Of a DNA stretch of 41,682 nucleotides, positions 1-7,178 are shown piece after piece. Below the pieces are notes generated by a model. The model had not been told where the DNA came from. It ran no database searches and saw only the letters and a list, made by a program, of their open reading frames with translations. The DNA lies in NCBI GenBank assembly GCA_016286385.1, contig JAEESO010000021.1:1-41682 (forward strand), in the 5' to 3' direction. This stretch comes from Bacteroidales bacterium. Lineage in GTDB: Bacteria > Bacteroidota > Bacteroidia > Bacteroidales > UBA932. Each line of letters opens with the position of its first letter. The stretch's first letter is position 1. The translations under genes and the position numbers were made by a program.

Positions 1-351
<351 letters not shown>

Positions 352-474
352 ATATTTTAATATAATTCTAAGCTTGTCCCTGACGCTTAGTTCCTATAAA
401 AGAAACTGACGCTCGTTAATTTTGCTTGCTTGTACTTTCCTTTCAGTCTTTTCAAAGATCTTTTTGCGTAAAAA

Positions 475-495
475 TCCCGCTCTCATCAAGCGGGA
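475..495 (-). promoter_or_regulatory. Leader hairpin at the predicted 5' end of the rRNA precursor
   Basis: The minus strand reads TCCCGC, a 9-nt loop, then GCGGGA (arms 490-495 and 475-480), followed by a short T-run. It sits at the predicted transcription start, so the precursor would begin with a stable stem-loop. It resembles a small intrinsic terminator, but its location makes a leader or processing role more plausible. Further down the leader, GATCTTTGAA (451-460, minus) is a possible boxA-like antitermination element; that part is only a weak suggestion. Confidence 0.55.
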
Positions 496-498
496 CTG

Positions 499-529
499 CA
501 AAGGTACGAACTATTTTTTAATTTGCAAA
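499..529 (-). promoter_or_regulatory. rRNA operon promoter (Bacteroidetes type)
   Basis: On the minus strand there is a perfect TTTG at 526-529, a 19-nt spacer, and a perfect TACCTTTG -7 element at 499-506. This matches the Bacteroidetes sigma consensus TTTG-N19/20-TAnnTTTG. The stretch just upstream (530-556) is A/T-tract rich, as expected for an UP-like element on a strong rRNA promoter. Transcription should start near 492-496, giving a ~140-nt leader before mature 16S. Confidence 0.88.
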
Positions 530-556
530 CTTTTTTGAACTTTTTTTGAAAAAATT

Positions 557-1204
557 TTACCCCTTCATATATAATATGGCTTTCTGTGGATCCGGGGCCT
601 TGAAAACAGCGCTTCCGGCAACAAGGATGGAGGCACCCGCCCCTACTACATCGGCCGCATTTTCCGGGCCTATTCCTCCGTCCACCTCAATTGGAACATC
701 AGGGCGGCCGATGCGCTCAAGCTCCACCTTCACCGCACTGATACGCTCCAGGGACTCCGGGATGAACTTCTGACCGCCAAAGCCCGCAAACACGCTCATG
801 ATAAGGACAAAGTCTACCATTGGAAGATACGGGAAGATGGATTCCACGGGGCAGTCTGGGTTAATCACTATGCCGGCCTTTACATTACAGGAGTGGATAA
901 GCTCTATCACGGCAGCGCTCTTTTCCCTTGCCGCCTCATAGTGGAAACTGATCATTGAGGCGCCGGCCTTTGCAAAGCGCTCCACGTATTTTTCCGGATT
1001 CACTATCATAAGGTGGACATCCAGTGGTTTTGTAGCCTTCTTTGCAATGGCTTCCACCACGGGGAACCCAAAGGATATATTGGGCACGAAGGTGCCGTCC
1101 ATTATATCCAGATGGAAGATATCGGCATATTTATTTACAAGCTCTACATCCTTTTCAAGATGCAGAAAATCTGCCGAGAGCATTGAGGGAGCTATCTGTA
1201 TCAT
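557..1204 (-). CDS. rpe: Ribulose-phosphate 3-epimerase
   Basis: Interconverts D-ribulose 5-phosphate and D-xylulose 5-phosphate in the cytoplasmic pentose phosphate pathway. The 215-residue product has normal family length and opens with IAPSMLSADF. Metal ligands expected for this TIM barrel are visible: H31 and D33 in HLDIMDG, H64 in DVHLMI, and D175 in VDGGIG. The phosphate-binding loop is GFGGQKFIP (141-149); just before it the usual NPG is FAG, a mild variation. The start ATG overlaps the stop of the upstream peptidase gene (ATGA, 1201-1204), so the two are probably translated from one mRNA. The stop lies only 28 bp from the -33 box of the rRNA promoter, which reads the same way. Confidence 0.96.
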   Translation of the reverse strand: MIQIAPSMLSADFLHLEKDVELVNKYADIFHLDIMDGTFVPNISFGFPVVEAIAKKATKPLDVHLMIVNPEKYVERFAKAGASMISFHYEAAREKSAAVIELIHSCNVKAGIVINPDCPVESIFPYLPMVDFVLIMSVFAGFGGQKFIPESLERISAVKVELERIGRPDVPIEVDGGIGPENAADVVGAGASILVAGSAVFKAPDPQKAILYMKG

Positions 1205-2628
1205 TTGAAACTGAGCACTACGTCCTGAAGATGGGCAACGAACTTATCCAGCGAAGAGAGTTCCAGTTTTTCTCCTGGAGCATGGACACCGCGGAGGGTG
1301 GGGCCGAAGGAAATCATGTCAAGGTCCGGGAACTTCTCAAGGAAAAGACCGCACTCAAGGCCTGCGTGGATGGCTTTTACCTCAGGCTCCGTATTGAACA
1401 GCCTGCGGTAGCTCTCTACTGATACTTCCAGGATATGTGATTTGAGGTTGGGTTTCCAGCCGGGGTATTCACCGTGATGCTCTACGTCAAAGGAGCCAAG
1501 GAAGAAAGAGGCTTCCACGCGCTCTGCCATGGCATGGAGCTCACTCACAACGGAGCTTCTCTGGCTGGTTATGACCTTAAGGGTATCTCCCTCAATATGC
1601 GCAGCGGCAAGGTTTGAGGAAGTTTCCACAAGGCCGGGGATATCCACGGACATCTGCTCTACCCCGTGAGGGACGGCAAGAAGGGTTGCAATGATATTTG
1701 CGGCATCCCCTTCCTCTATGGGTTTCTCTGAGGCCGATGCACTCTCACAGGACGCCCTTACAAGAGGGTCTGAGGAAGCGAATTCTGCCTCCAGGAGCTT
1801 TGAGAAGGCCTCTACGTCCTCTTTCATCTCATCAATCTCATCAGCGGGCACGGCAATTAAGGCCTCAGCCTCACGGCAGATGGCGTTGGGTTTATTACCG
1901 CCATCAAGGCCGATAAGCTGGAAGTCATACTGCAATTCCGTGAAGAGGAAGCGCACAAGCAGGCGGAGGGCATTTGCCCTTTCCTTATTTATATCGTCTC
2001 CGCTATGGCCTCCCTGGGCACCTGAGACACGGATCTTAAGCACCTTGTAACCTTTTCTGAGGGGCTCCCTGTGGAAATTGAAGGTGGCGGTGGTGTCTAT
2101 TCCGCCGGCGCAGCCCACAAACAGCTGGCCTTCATCCTCAGAGTCCAGGTTGATGAGGGTTTTCCCTTCAAAGAAGCCGGGCTCAAGGGCAAACGCGCCA
2201 TCCATTCCGGTTTCTTCAGAGATTGTAAAGAGGCACTCAAGCCTTCCCATGGGGAGATCTCCGTCCAACAGGGCAAGGCAGGCGGCAATACCAATTCCGT
2301 CATCGGCCCCAAGCGTTGTATTCTTTGCTATCATCCAGCCGTCCTCTATCTCATACGGGATAGGGTCCTTGAGGAAGTCGAACTCAAAGCCGGCGTTTTT
2401 CTCACAAACCATGTCCTGATGGGCCTGGAGAACAAGCGTGGGGACATTTTCCTTACCCTTGGAAGCGGGCTTTGTGATAACCACGTTGCCGGTTTTGTCC
2501 GTTTTGCACTTTAGACCGCGTGCTACGGCAAAGTCCTGGAGATATTTGGTGATAGGGCCTTCATGGCCTGATTCCCTGGGGATTGCGGTGATTTCCTTGA
2601 AGAAACCAAGAACTGAAGCGGAATTCAT
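1201..2628 (-). CDS. pepD: Aminoacyl-histidine dipeptidase (Xaa-His dipeptidase), M20 family
   Basis: Cytosolic zinc dipeptidase of the PepD branch of M20, which hydrolyses unspecific dipeptides including Xaa-His and carnosine-type substrates. At 475 residues it has typical length. Visible metal and catalytic signatures are LQAHQDM (H70, D72), TLGADDGIG (D109-D110) and the ISEETG glutamates (E138, E139). HAGLECG near the C terminus provides the late histidine and glutamate ligands. The lid domain lies between roughly residues 190 and 380. The gene is first in a two-gene unit with rpe and is divergent from hutH, 59 bp apart. A histidine-releasing peptidase next to a histidine-degrading enzyme suggests a link, but that is inference. 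Confidence 0.94.
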   Translation of the reverse strand: MNSASVLGFFKEITAIPRESGHEGPITKYLQDFAVARGLKCKTDKTGNVVITKPASKGKENVPTLVLQAHQDMVCEKNAGFEFDFLKDPIPYEIEDGWMIAKNTTLGADDGIGIAACLALLDGDLPMGRLECLFTISEETGMDGAFALEPGFFEGKTLINLDSEDEGQLFVGCAGGIDTTATFNFHREPLRKGYKVLKIRVSGAQGGHSGDDINKERANALRLLVRFLFTELQYDFQLIGLDGGNKPNAICREAEALIAVPADEIDEMKEDVEAFSKLLEAEFASSDPLVRASCESASASEKPIEEGDAANIIATLLAVPHGVEQMSVDIPGLVETSSNLAAAHIEGDTLKVITSQRSSVVSELHAMAERVEASFFLGSFDVEHHGEYPGWKPNLKSHILEVSVESYRRLFNTEPEVKAIHAGLECGLFLEKFPDLDMISFGPTLRGVHAPGEKLELSSLDKFVAHLQDVVLSFK

Positions 2629-2635
2629 ATTGATT

Positions 2636-2667
2636 CTTGTTAGATTTTGTCAAAGTTAGTAAATTTG
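2636..2667 (+). promoter_or_regulatory. Predicted hutH promoter
   Basis: TTG at 2637-2639, a 20-nt spacer and a perfect TAAATTTG at 2660-2667 fit the Bacteroidetes promoter form. Transcription would start near 2672-2675, leaving a short leader of about 14 nt. The -33 element lies inside the transcribed leader of the divergent pepD unit. Confidence 0.65.
2651..2658 (-). promoter_or_regulatory. Predicted pepD-rpe promoter (-7 box)
   Basis: A perfect TAACTTTG -7 element is read on the minus strand. The -33 partner is weak (TTCA at 2678-2681 with a 19-nt spacer). It lies one base from the hutH -7 box on the other strand, so polymerase could not occupy both promoters at once. Confidence 0.5.
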
Positions 2668-2687
2668 CATGACATTTTGAACAGATT

Positions 2688-4211
2688 ATGAAGTATTTTT
2701 CTACGGAGTATGTGCGCCGTGTAGTGTTCGGCGGTGAGAAACTCATCCTGCCGGAAAAGGCTATGCAGGAAGTTGAGCGCTGTTACCGTTTCCTCAAAGA
2801 ATTCCACAAAGATAAAGTCATTTACGGTATAAATACGGGGTTCGGCCCCATGGCCCAGTGGCGCGTGGAAGATGATTACCTGAAGGATCTACAATATAAT
2901 ATAATAAGGAGTCATTCAACCGGCGCCGGCAAGCCGCTTGGAGACGCTTCCGTGAGGGCCGCTATGGTGGCCCGCATCGGCACCTTCCTCCAGGCACGCT
3001 CAGGTGTGCATCCGGATGTTGTGAGGCTTCTGGCGGGTTTCCTGAATAATGGCATCTATCCCTTCATTCCCCGCCACGGCAGCGTGGGCGCCAGCGGAGA
3101 CCTTGTCCAGCTTGCCCACATAGCCCTTGCCCTGATTGGCGAAGGAGAGGTGCATTACAAGGGAGAGTGGCGTCCCACCGGAGAGGTTCTGGCCCAGTGC
3201 GGCCTCAAGCCCATGGAAATCCACATCAGGGAGGGATTATCGGCCGTAAATGGCACCTCCGTAATGACGGGCATATCCCTTGTGAACCAGTTCCAGGCCG
3301 ATATCCTTCTGGACTGGGCCACCCTTGCAGCGGTTTGGATGAACGAGATTGCGGGCTCATACGACGACTTTATGGCTGAGGCCCTGAACGAGTGCCGCCG
3401 CCAGAGGGGGCAGCAGGAGATTGCCGCCCGGCTCCGTAAACTTGCGTCCGATTCCAAGTGCCTGTCAAAGCGTGAGATTGAGCTTTATAACGGCGGCCAT
3501 AAGGAGGAAGTATTTGAGAAGAAGGTCCAGGCCTACTATTCCCTGAGGTGCACTCCCCAGATCCTCGGTCCAATATATGATACCTTCCAATCGGCCTCAG
3601 AAGTACTTGAGAACGAGATTAACTCTGCCTGCGACAACCCCATTGTGGATCCGGACACCAAGTACGTGTACCACGGCGGAAACTTCCACGGAGACTACAT
3701 CTCCCTGGAGGAAGACAAGGTGAAGATTGCCCTTGTGCGCCTCACCATGCTCACGGAAAGGCAGCTCAACTACCTCTTCCATGACCGCATCAACGGCATC
3801 CTGCCCCCGTTCCTGAACATGGGTAAGCTGGGCCTCAATTACGGCATGCAGGCCTGCCAGTTCACCGCAACTTCCACTACTGCAGAGTGCCAGACCCTCG
3901 CCATGCCAAATTACGTTCACAGCATCCCCAATAACAACGACAATCAGGACATAGTGTCCATGGGCACAAATTCCGCCCTCCTTTGCCGTCAGGTTGTTGA
4001 GAATTCATTCCAGGTAATGGCCATCCACTGCATTGCCCTGGCCCAGGCAACTGATATCCTTGGAATAAAGGATAAGCTTTGCTCTGCATCACGCCGTGCA
4101 TATGATGCCGTGAGGGAGATACAGCCAGTTATTCTTGAAGATACGCCCTTCTATAAGGAAATAGCTTCCGTAATTACATGGCTCAAGCGGAACCCGCTGG
4201 ACCTCGCATAA
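2688..4211 (+). CDS. hutH: Histidine ammonia-lyase
   Basis: Deaminates L-histidine to trans-urocanate with a self-made MIO electrophile, the first step of histidine catabolism. The 507-residue protein carries YGINTGFGPM near the start and GASGDL, whose A135-S136-G137 cyclise to MIO. The substrate-selecting pair is S75-H76 (IIRSHSTGAG), as in histidine lyases; tyrosine and phenylalanine lyases have HL or FL there. NNNDNQDIVSMG is the conserved late active-site block. No hutU, hutI or formimino-transfer gene is next to it, so the rest of the pathway must be elsewhere. Downstream it meets dnaA tail to tail across a shared terminator. An aromatic amino-acid lyase of another specificity is less likely. 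Confidence 0.9.
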   Translation: MKYFSTEYVRRVVFGGEKLILPEKAMQEVERCYRFLKEFHKDKVIYGINTGFGPMAQWRVEDDYLKDLQYNIIRSHSTGAGKPLGDASVRAAMVARIGTFLQARSGVHPDVVRLLAGFLNNGIYPFIPRHGSVGASGDLVQLAHIALALIGEGEVHYKGEWRPTGEVLAQCGLKPMEIHIREGLSAVNGTSVMTGISLVNQFQADILLDWATLAAVWMNEIAGSYDDFMAEALNECRRQRGQQEIAARLRKLASDSKCLSKREIELYNGGHKEEVFEKKVQAYYSLRCTPQILGPIYDTFQSASEVLENEINSACDNPIVDPDTKYVYHGGNFHGDYISLEEDKVKIALVRLTMLTERQLNYLFHDRINGILPPFLNMGKLGLNYGMQACQFTATSTTAECQTLAMPNYVHSIPNNNDNQDIVSMGTNSALLCRQVVENSFQVMAIHCIALAQATDILGIKDKLCSASRRAYDAVREIQPVILEDTPFYKEIASVITWLKRNPLDLA

Positions 4212-4215
4212 AAAG

Positions 4216-4243
4216 AAGTGCCGCACCAAAAAGTGCGGCACTT
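4216..4243. terminator. Bidirectional intrinsic terminator between hutH and dnaA
   Basis: A perfect 11-bp stem, AAGTGCCGCAC (4216-4226) and GTGCGGCACTT (4233-4243), encloses a 6-nt loop. It is followed by TGTTTT on the plus strand and by CTTTTT-type sequence on the minus strand. It fills nearly all of the 42-bp gap between the two convergent stop codons. Confidence 0.9.
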
Positions 4244-4253
4244 TGTTTTGCCC

Positions 4254-5678
4254 TTATTCTACGGGCACAACAACCATACTTTCAATGTCCTCCACCCACT
4301 GACGGAACTGTTTGTCTATCTGGACCAGGTCCTGGACTGTTGTGCAGGCGTGTACCACGGTTGCGTGGTCCTTGCCTCCCAGCTCTGCGCCTATTGTTGA
4401 AAGGGAGCAGTTGGGAATGAGATTGCGGCATTCATACATTGCAATCTGGCGGGCCTGGACAATCTGGCGCTTGCGCGTAGGGGCCAGAAGCTGGTCACGG
4501 GTAATGTTGAAGTACTCGCACACGGTCTTGAGGATGAGATCCGGTGTGACATCTGTGTGCTCCTCCCCTACTATATTTCCAGTGACTGTACGCGCGAGGT
4601 CAAGTGAAATGTCACTGTGACCAAGCGTGGCGTATGCCACAAGGGATGTAAGGGTGCCTTCCAGTTCGCGGAAGTTTGTCTTGATGCGGGAGGCGAGGTA
4701 TGCAAGTACCTCTTCCTCCAGGGCCACGCCCTCACGCTCTGAGCGTGACTTAAGCATCTGGACTCGGGTGGCGTAGTCCGGCCTTGAAAGTTCAACTGAC
4801 AATCCCCACTTGAAACGTGACAGGAGGCGCTCCTCAAAGTTCTGGAGGTCTGCGGGTGCGCGGTCACTTGTAAAGATGAGCTGCTTGCCGCTGCCGTGCA
4901 GATGGTTGAAGATATTGAAGAAGCTGTTCTGGGCTCCCGGGGTTGCGAGATCCTGGATATCGTCCACGATGAGGACGTCTATCCTCTGGTAGAAGGCAAT
5001 GAAATCCACGATACGGTTGCCTTTGACGGCATCCATATACTGGGTTTTGAACTCATTGCCCGTCACGTAAAGCACAACCTGATCCGGGAAATTCTTCTTT
5101 ATATCTATGCCGATGGCCTGGGCGATGTGAGTCTTTCCAAGACCGGGGCCTCCGAAGAGGAACAGCGGATTGAAAGGAGTTTTGCCGGGGGCCTGGGCAA
5201 TGCTTTCTCCCGCGCTTACGCCCATCTTGTTGCAGTCTCCTTCCACAAGATTGCCGAAGCAGTATGCGGGATTGAGACGTGAGTTGATGGTGACGCGCTT
5301 GATGCCGGGGAATACGAAGGGGCCGGGATTGCCTGCGGGCTGGTAAGTGGGAACGGAAATGGGATTGTTCCCGGGTACTGAACCTGCTTCCTGAGGAAGG
5401 ACCATTCCCTGCCGGTTCTGGACGGGACGCACCAGATAGTACAGCTGGGCGTCTGCGCCGATTGCGCGGCGGATGGTAAGGCGGATAAGATCCTTGTACG
5501 CACCTTCTATATATTCGCGGAAGAAATCTGAGGGCACCTCCACGGTAAGACGGGCCCCGTCCAGTGAAACCGGACGGATGGGCTTGAACCATGTGGAAAC
5601 CTGCTGCGGATCAATGTTATTTGCAATGATCTGCAGACAGTTATTCCATACGGCTATATGTCTTTCCTGGTCTGTCAT
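4254..5678 (-). CDS. dnaA: Chromosomal replication initiator protein DnaA
   Basis: AAA+ ATPase that binds DnaA boxes and melts the replication origin. The 474-residue protein has domain I (about 1-85, WNNCLQII and TWFKPI), a short proline-rich linker (about 90-125), and the AAA+ core. The core shows Walker A GGPGLGKTH (176-184) and Walker B VLIVDD (235-240). The C-terminal DNA-binding domain carries the DnaA signature KDHATVVHA (436-444). Length and order are normal. No DnaA box of the TTATCCACA type was seen in the 277 bp upstream, so the origin is probably not immediately here. The gene appears monocistronic. Confidence 0.97.
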   Translation of the reverse strand: MTDQERHIAVWNNCLQIIANNIDPQQVSTWFKPIRPVSLDGARLTVEVPSDFFREYIEGAYKDLIRLTIRRAIGADAQLYYLVRPVQNRQGMVLPQEAGSVPGNNPISVPTYQPAGNPGPFVFPGIKRVTINSRLNPAYCFGNLVEGDCNKMGVSAGESIAQAPGKTPFNPLFLFGGPGLGKTHIAQAIGIDIKKNFPDQVVLYVTGNEFKTQYMDAVKGNRIVDFIAFYQRIDVLIVDDIQDLATPGAQNSFFNIFNHLHGSGKQLIFTSDRAPADLQNFEERLLSRFKWGLSVELSRPDYATRVQMLKSRSEREGVALEEEVLAYLASRIKTNFRELEGTLTSLVAYATLGHSDISLDLARTVTGNIVGEEHTDVTPDLILKTVCEYFNITRDQLLAPTRKRQIVQARQIAMYECRNLIPNCSLSTIGAELGGKDHATVVHACTTVQDLVQIDKQFRQWVEDIESMVVVPVE

Positions 5679-5955
5679 CCGTGGGTTAGTGTCAATTGGA
5701 ATGCAAAGATGGTTGAAAATTTTCTGATAAAAAACGCAAATTGCTATTGTTTTTTAAAAATTTTATGTTTAGATTAATGCTGCGAGAGCCTAAAACAACA
5801 AATTTTCCGCATCATTGATTATCAATGAGTTACGAGCGCGCAAATGCCCTATTTCCGCATATCGGAAAACATCTAATTTTGAATTTTTATAAGATTCAAT
5901 AGCAATTTTATACCGCTGTCAGAAGCACTTCTGCTGCGGAAACGTTTCCACTTTT
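5679..5955. other. AT-rich intergenic region upstream of dnaA with several palindromes
   Basis: No gene is seen in these 277 bp. A 12-bp inverted repeat, AAATTGCTATTG (5738-5749) and CAATAGCAATTT (5897-5908), flanks most of it. Between these lie a perfect 15-bp palindrome CATTGATTATCAATG (5813-5827) and TTTCCG-N5-CGGAAA (5852-5868). Nearer the amidase stop are CAGAAG-CA-CTTCTG (5920-5933) and GGAAACGTTTCC (5938-5949), which could end amidase transcription although no long T-run follows. A weak dnaA promoter candidate is CATCTTTG (5704-5711, minus) with TTTT 19 nt upstream. The palindromes could be operator or origin-accessory sites; nothing proves this. Confidence 0.5.
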
Positions 5956-7092
5956 TTACTTTACCGGAGATGTTGCGCCGTCTTCTACTTTCACTATGTA
6001 AGAATCTGGAAATTTTTTCTGAATTGCAGGATAATTTTTCTTAACATCCTGAAGTTTTGCCGAAACTCCCACTACATACTTAACTAATTTCCCAGCAGGA
6101 AGTTTCATGGGCTTGTACCCGGCAAAGAAAGGATCACTTTCTGCCATGTCCTTGGAAGACACCAGCACCTGAACGCCGTAAAGGACCTTAGGTTCAGGAG
6201 ATTTCTCCGCTACGCCTTCGGCTCCGGTCGAAATGACAGGATCTGCGGCAGCCGCTACGTCATTGCCGACCTGATCGGCAATCTCTTCCCTGTCATAACG
6301 GGCCTTGTAGATGCGGAAAGCCTTGTAGATATTCTGGGCAATCTGGTCCCTGCCAACCTCTGACCGGAGTACGGCAAGGTCCTGGGGATTTGTCATGAAG
6401 CCAACCTCAATGAGAACAGCGGGCATTGCCGTACGCCAGAGCACCCAGAAAGGGTCCTGGGACACTCCCCTGTTGGTTTTGATGGGCCCTCCCTCCATGG
6501 CCTGCGCAACATCTGCGGCAAATTCCAGGCTCTGGCCAAGGTGGGCGTTCTGCATGAGGGAGAAGATGATGGATGATGAAGGGTCATCTGGATCAAACCC
6601 CTGATACGTTGCAGCGTAGTTTTTCTCCAGCTTGATAACGGAGTTTTCCCTCTTTACAAGGTCAAGGTTCTTGGAATACAGGTCATTGCCCTTTTTCTTT
6701 GACTGTCCAAGGCAGTGTATGGAATAGCCGTTTGCCGCGGTTGATCCGTCTACGGCGTTCACATGCACGGAAATGAAAAGATCGGCCCCGGCCTTATTGG
6801 CAAAAACCGCACGGTTCTCCAGTTCTACAAAGTGGTCGTCGGAGCGTGTCATCTTTACGCTGACGTCCGGATAAGAGGCCGATATCTTCTGAGCCAGGCG
6901 CTTAGCTATGTCCAGGGCAATGTTTTTCTCATAGGTTTTCTGGTCACGGCTCACGCAGCCGGCATCCTTTCCGCCGTGGCCCGGGTCTATCACAACCGTC
7001 CTCAGGCGCATGGATGTGTCCTGTGCAGGTACGGGAATTGCAAGTAAGACGGCGGAAATTACGGCTATGATATGGCTTAAACGCAACTTCAT
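5956..7092 (-). CDS. N-acetylmuramoyl-L-alanine amidase (Amidase_3) with SPOR-like tail
   Basis: Periplasmic zinc amidase that cleaves the amide bond between MurNAc and the stem peptide, of the type used in cell separation. I chose ATG 7092 (378 residues), not the upstream ATG at 7218. It begins a clear signal peptide (MKLRLSHIIAVISAVLLAIP), and the longer version would overlap lptD and its promoter. Motifs are VVIDPGHGGKDAG (zinc histidine), SVHVNAV (second histidine) and VLIEVGFMTN (catalytic glutamate). After a linker the last ~80 residues look like a SPOR domain, which binds denuded septal glycan. The linker contains residues VISTGAEGVAEKSPEP encoded by a dispersed DNA repeat. Confidence 0.9.
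   Translation of the reverse strand: MKLRLSHIIAVISAVLLAIPVPAQDTSMRLRTVVIDPGHGGKDAGCVSRDQKTYEKNIALDIAKRLAQKISASYPDVSVKMTRSDDHFVELENRAVFANKAGADLFISVHVNAVDGSTAANGYSIHCLGQSKKKGNDLYSKNLDLVKRENSVIKLEKNYAATYQGFDPDDPSSSIIFSLMQNAHLGQSLEFAADVAQAMEGGPIKTNRGVSQDPFWVLWRTAMPAVLIEVGFMTNPQDLAVLRSEVGRDQIAQNIYKAFRIYKARYDREEIADQVGNDVAAAADPVISTGAEGVAEKSPEPKVLYGVQVLVSSKDMAESDPFFAGYKPMKLPAGKLVKYVVGVSAKLQDVKKNYPAIQKKFPDSYIVKVEDGATSPVK
6193..6237 (-). repeat. Dispersed short repeat, in-frame copy in the amidase gene
   Basis: Read on the minus strand it begins GTCATTTCGACCGGAGCCG and ends AATCTCCTGAACC. This is the general form of a short dispersed repeat seen in many bacterial genomes (GTCAT...CGA...GAAG...ATCT). 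It is translated in frame as VISTGAEG-VAEKSPEP in the linker between the amidase core and the SPOR-like tail. Related copies lie at 11964-11990 and 12156-12189; the latter shares the ATCTCCTGAAC end. Confidence 0.7.
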
Positions 7093-7103
7093 CTTGGAGG
7101 CGG

Positions 7104-7135
7104 TTTGGTAAATTCTGGAAATAATAGTAATTTTG
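7104..7135 (+). promoter_or_regulatory. Predicted lptD promoter
   Basis: TTTG (7104-7107), 20-nt spacer, TAATTTTG (7128-7135): a full match to the Bacteroidetes consensus. The predicted start near 7140 leaves a leader of about 38 nt. Confidence 0.8.
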
Positions 7136-7153
7136 TAAGTTTTATATAACGCA

Positions 7154-7161
7154 CAAATATA
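7154..7161 (-). promoter_or_regulatory. Predicted amidase promoter (-7 box)
   Basis: TATATTTG on the minus strand fits the -7 consensus; the -33 side is weak (TTTC, spacer 20). Its position 62 bp above ATG 7092 supports the shorter start chosen for the amidase. The divergent lptD promoter overlaps it. Confidence 0.5.
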
Positions 7162-7178
7162 GCAAAAATTCTGCCTGA

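Noticed and set aside
5679..5955. Replication origin next to dnaA
   Set aside because: The region is AT-rich and palindromic, but I saw no DnaA-box cluster (TTATCCACA-like), and Bacteroidetes origins are often not beside dnaA. Skew analysis of the whole chromosome would be needed.
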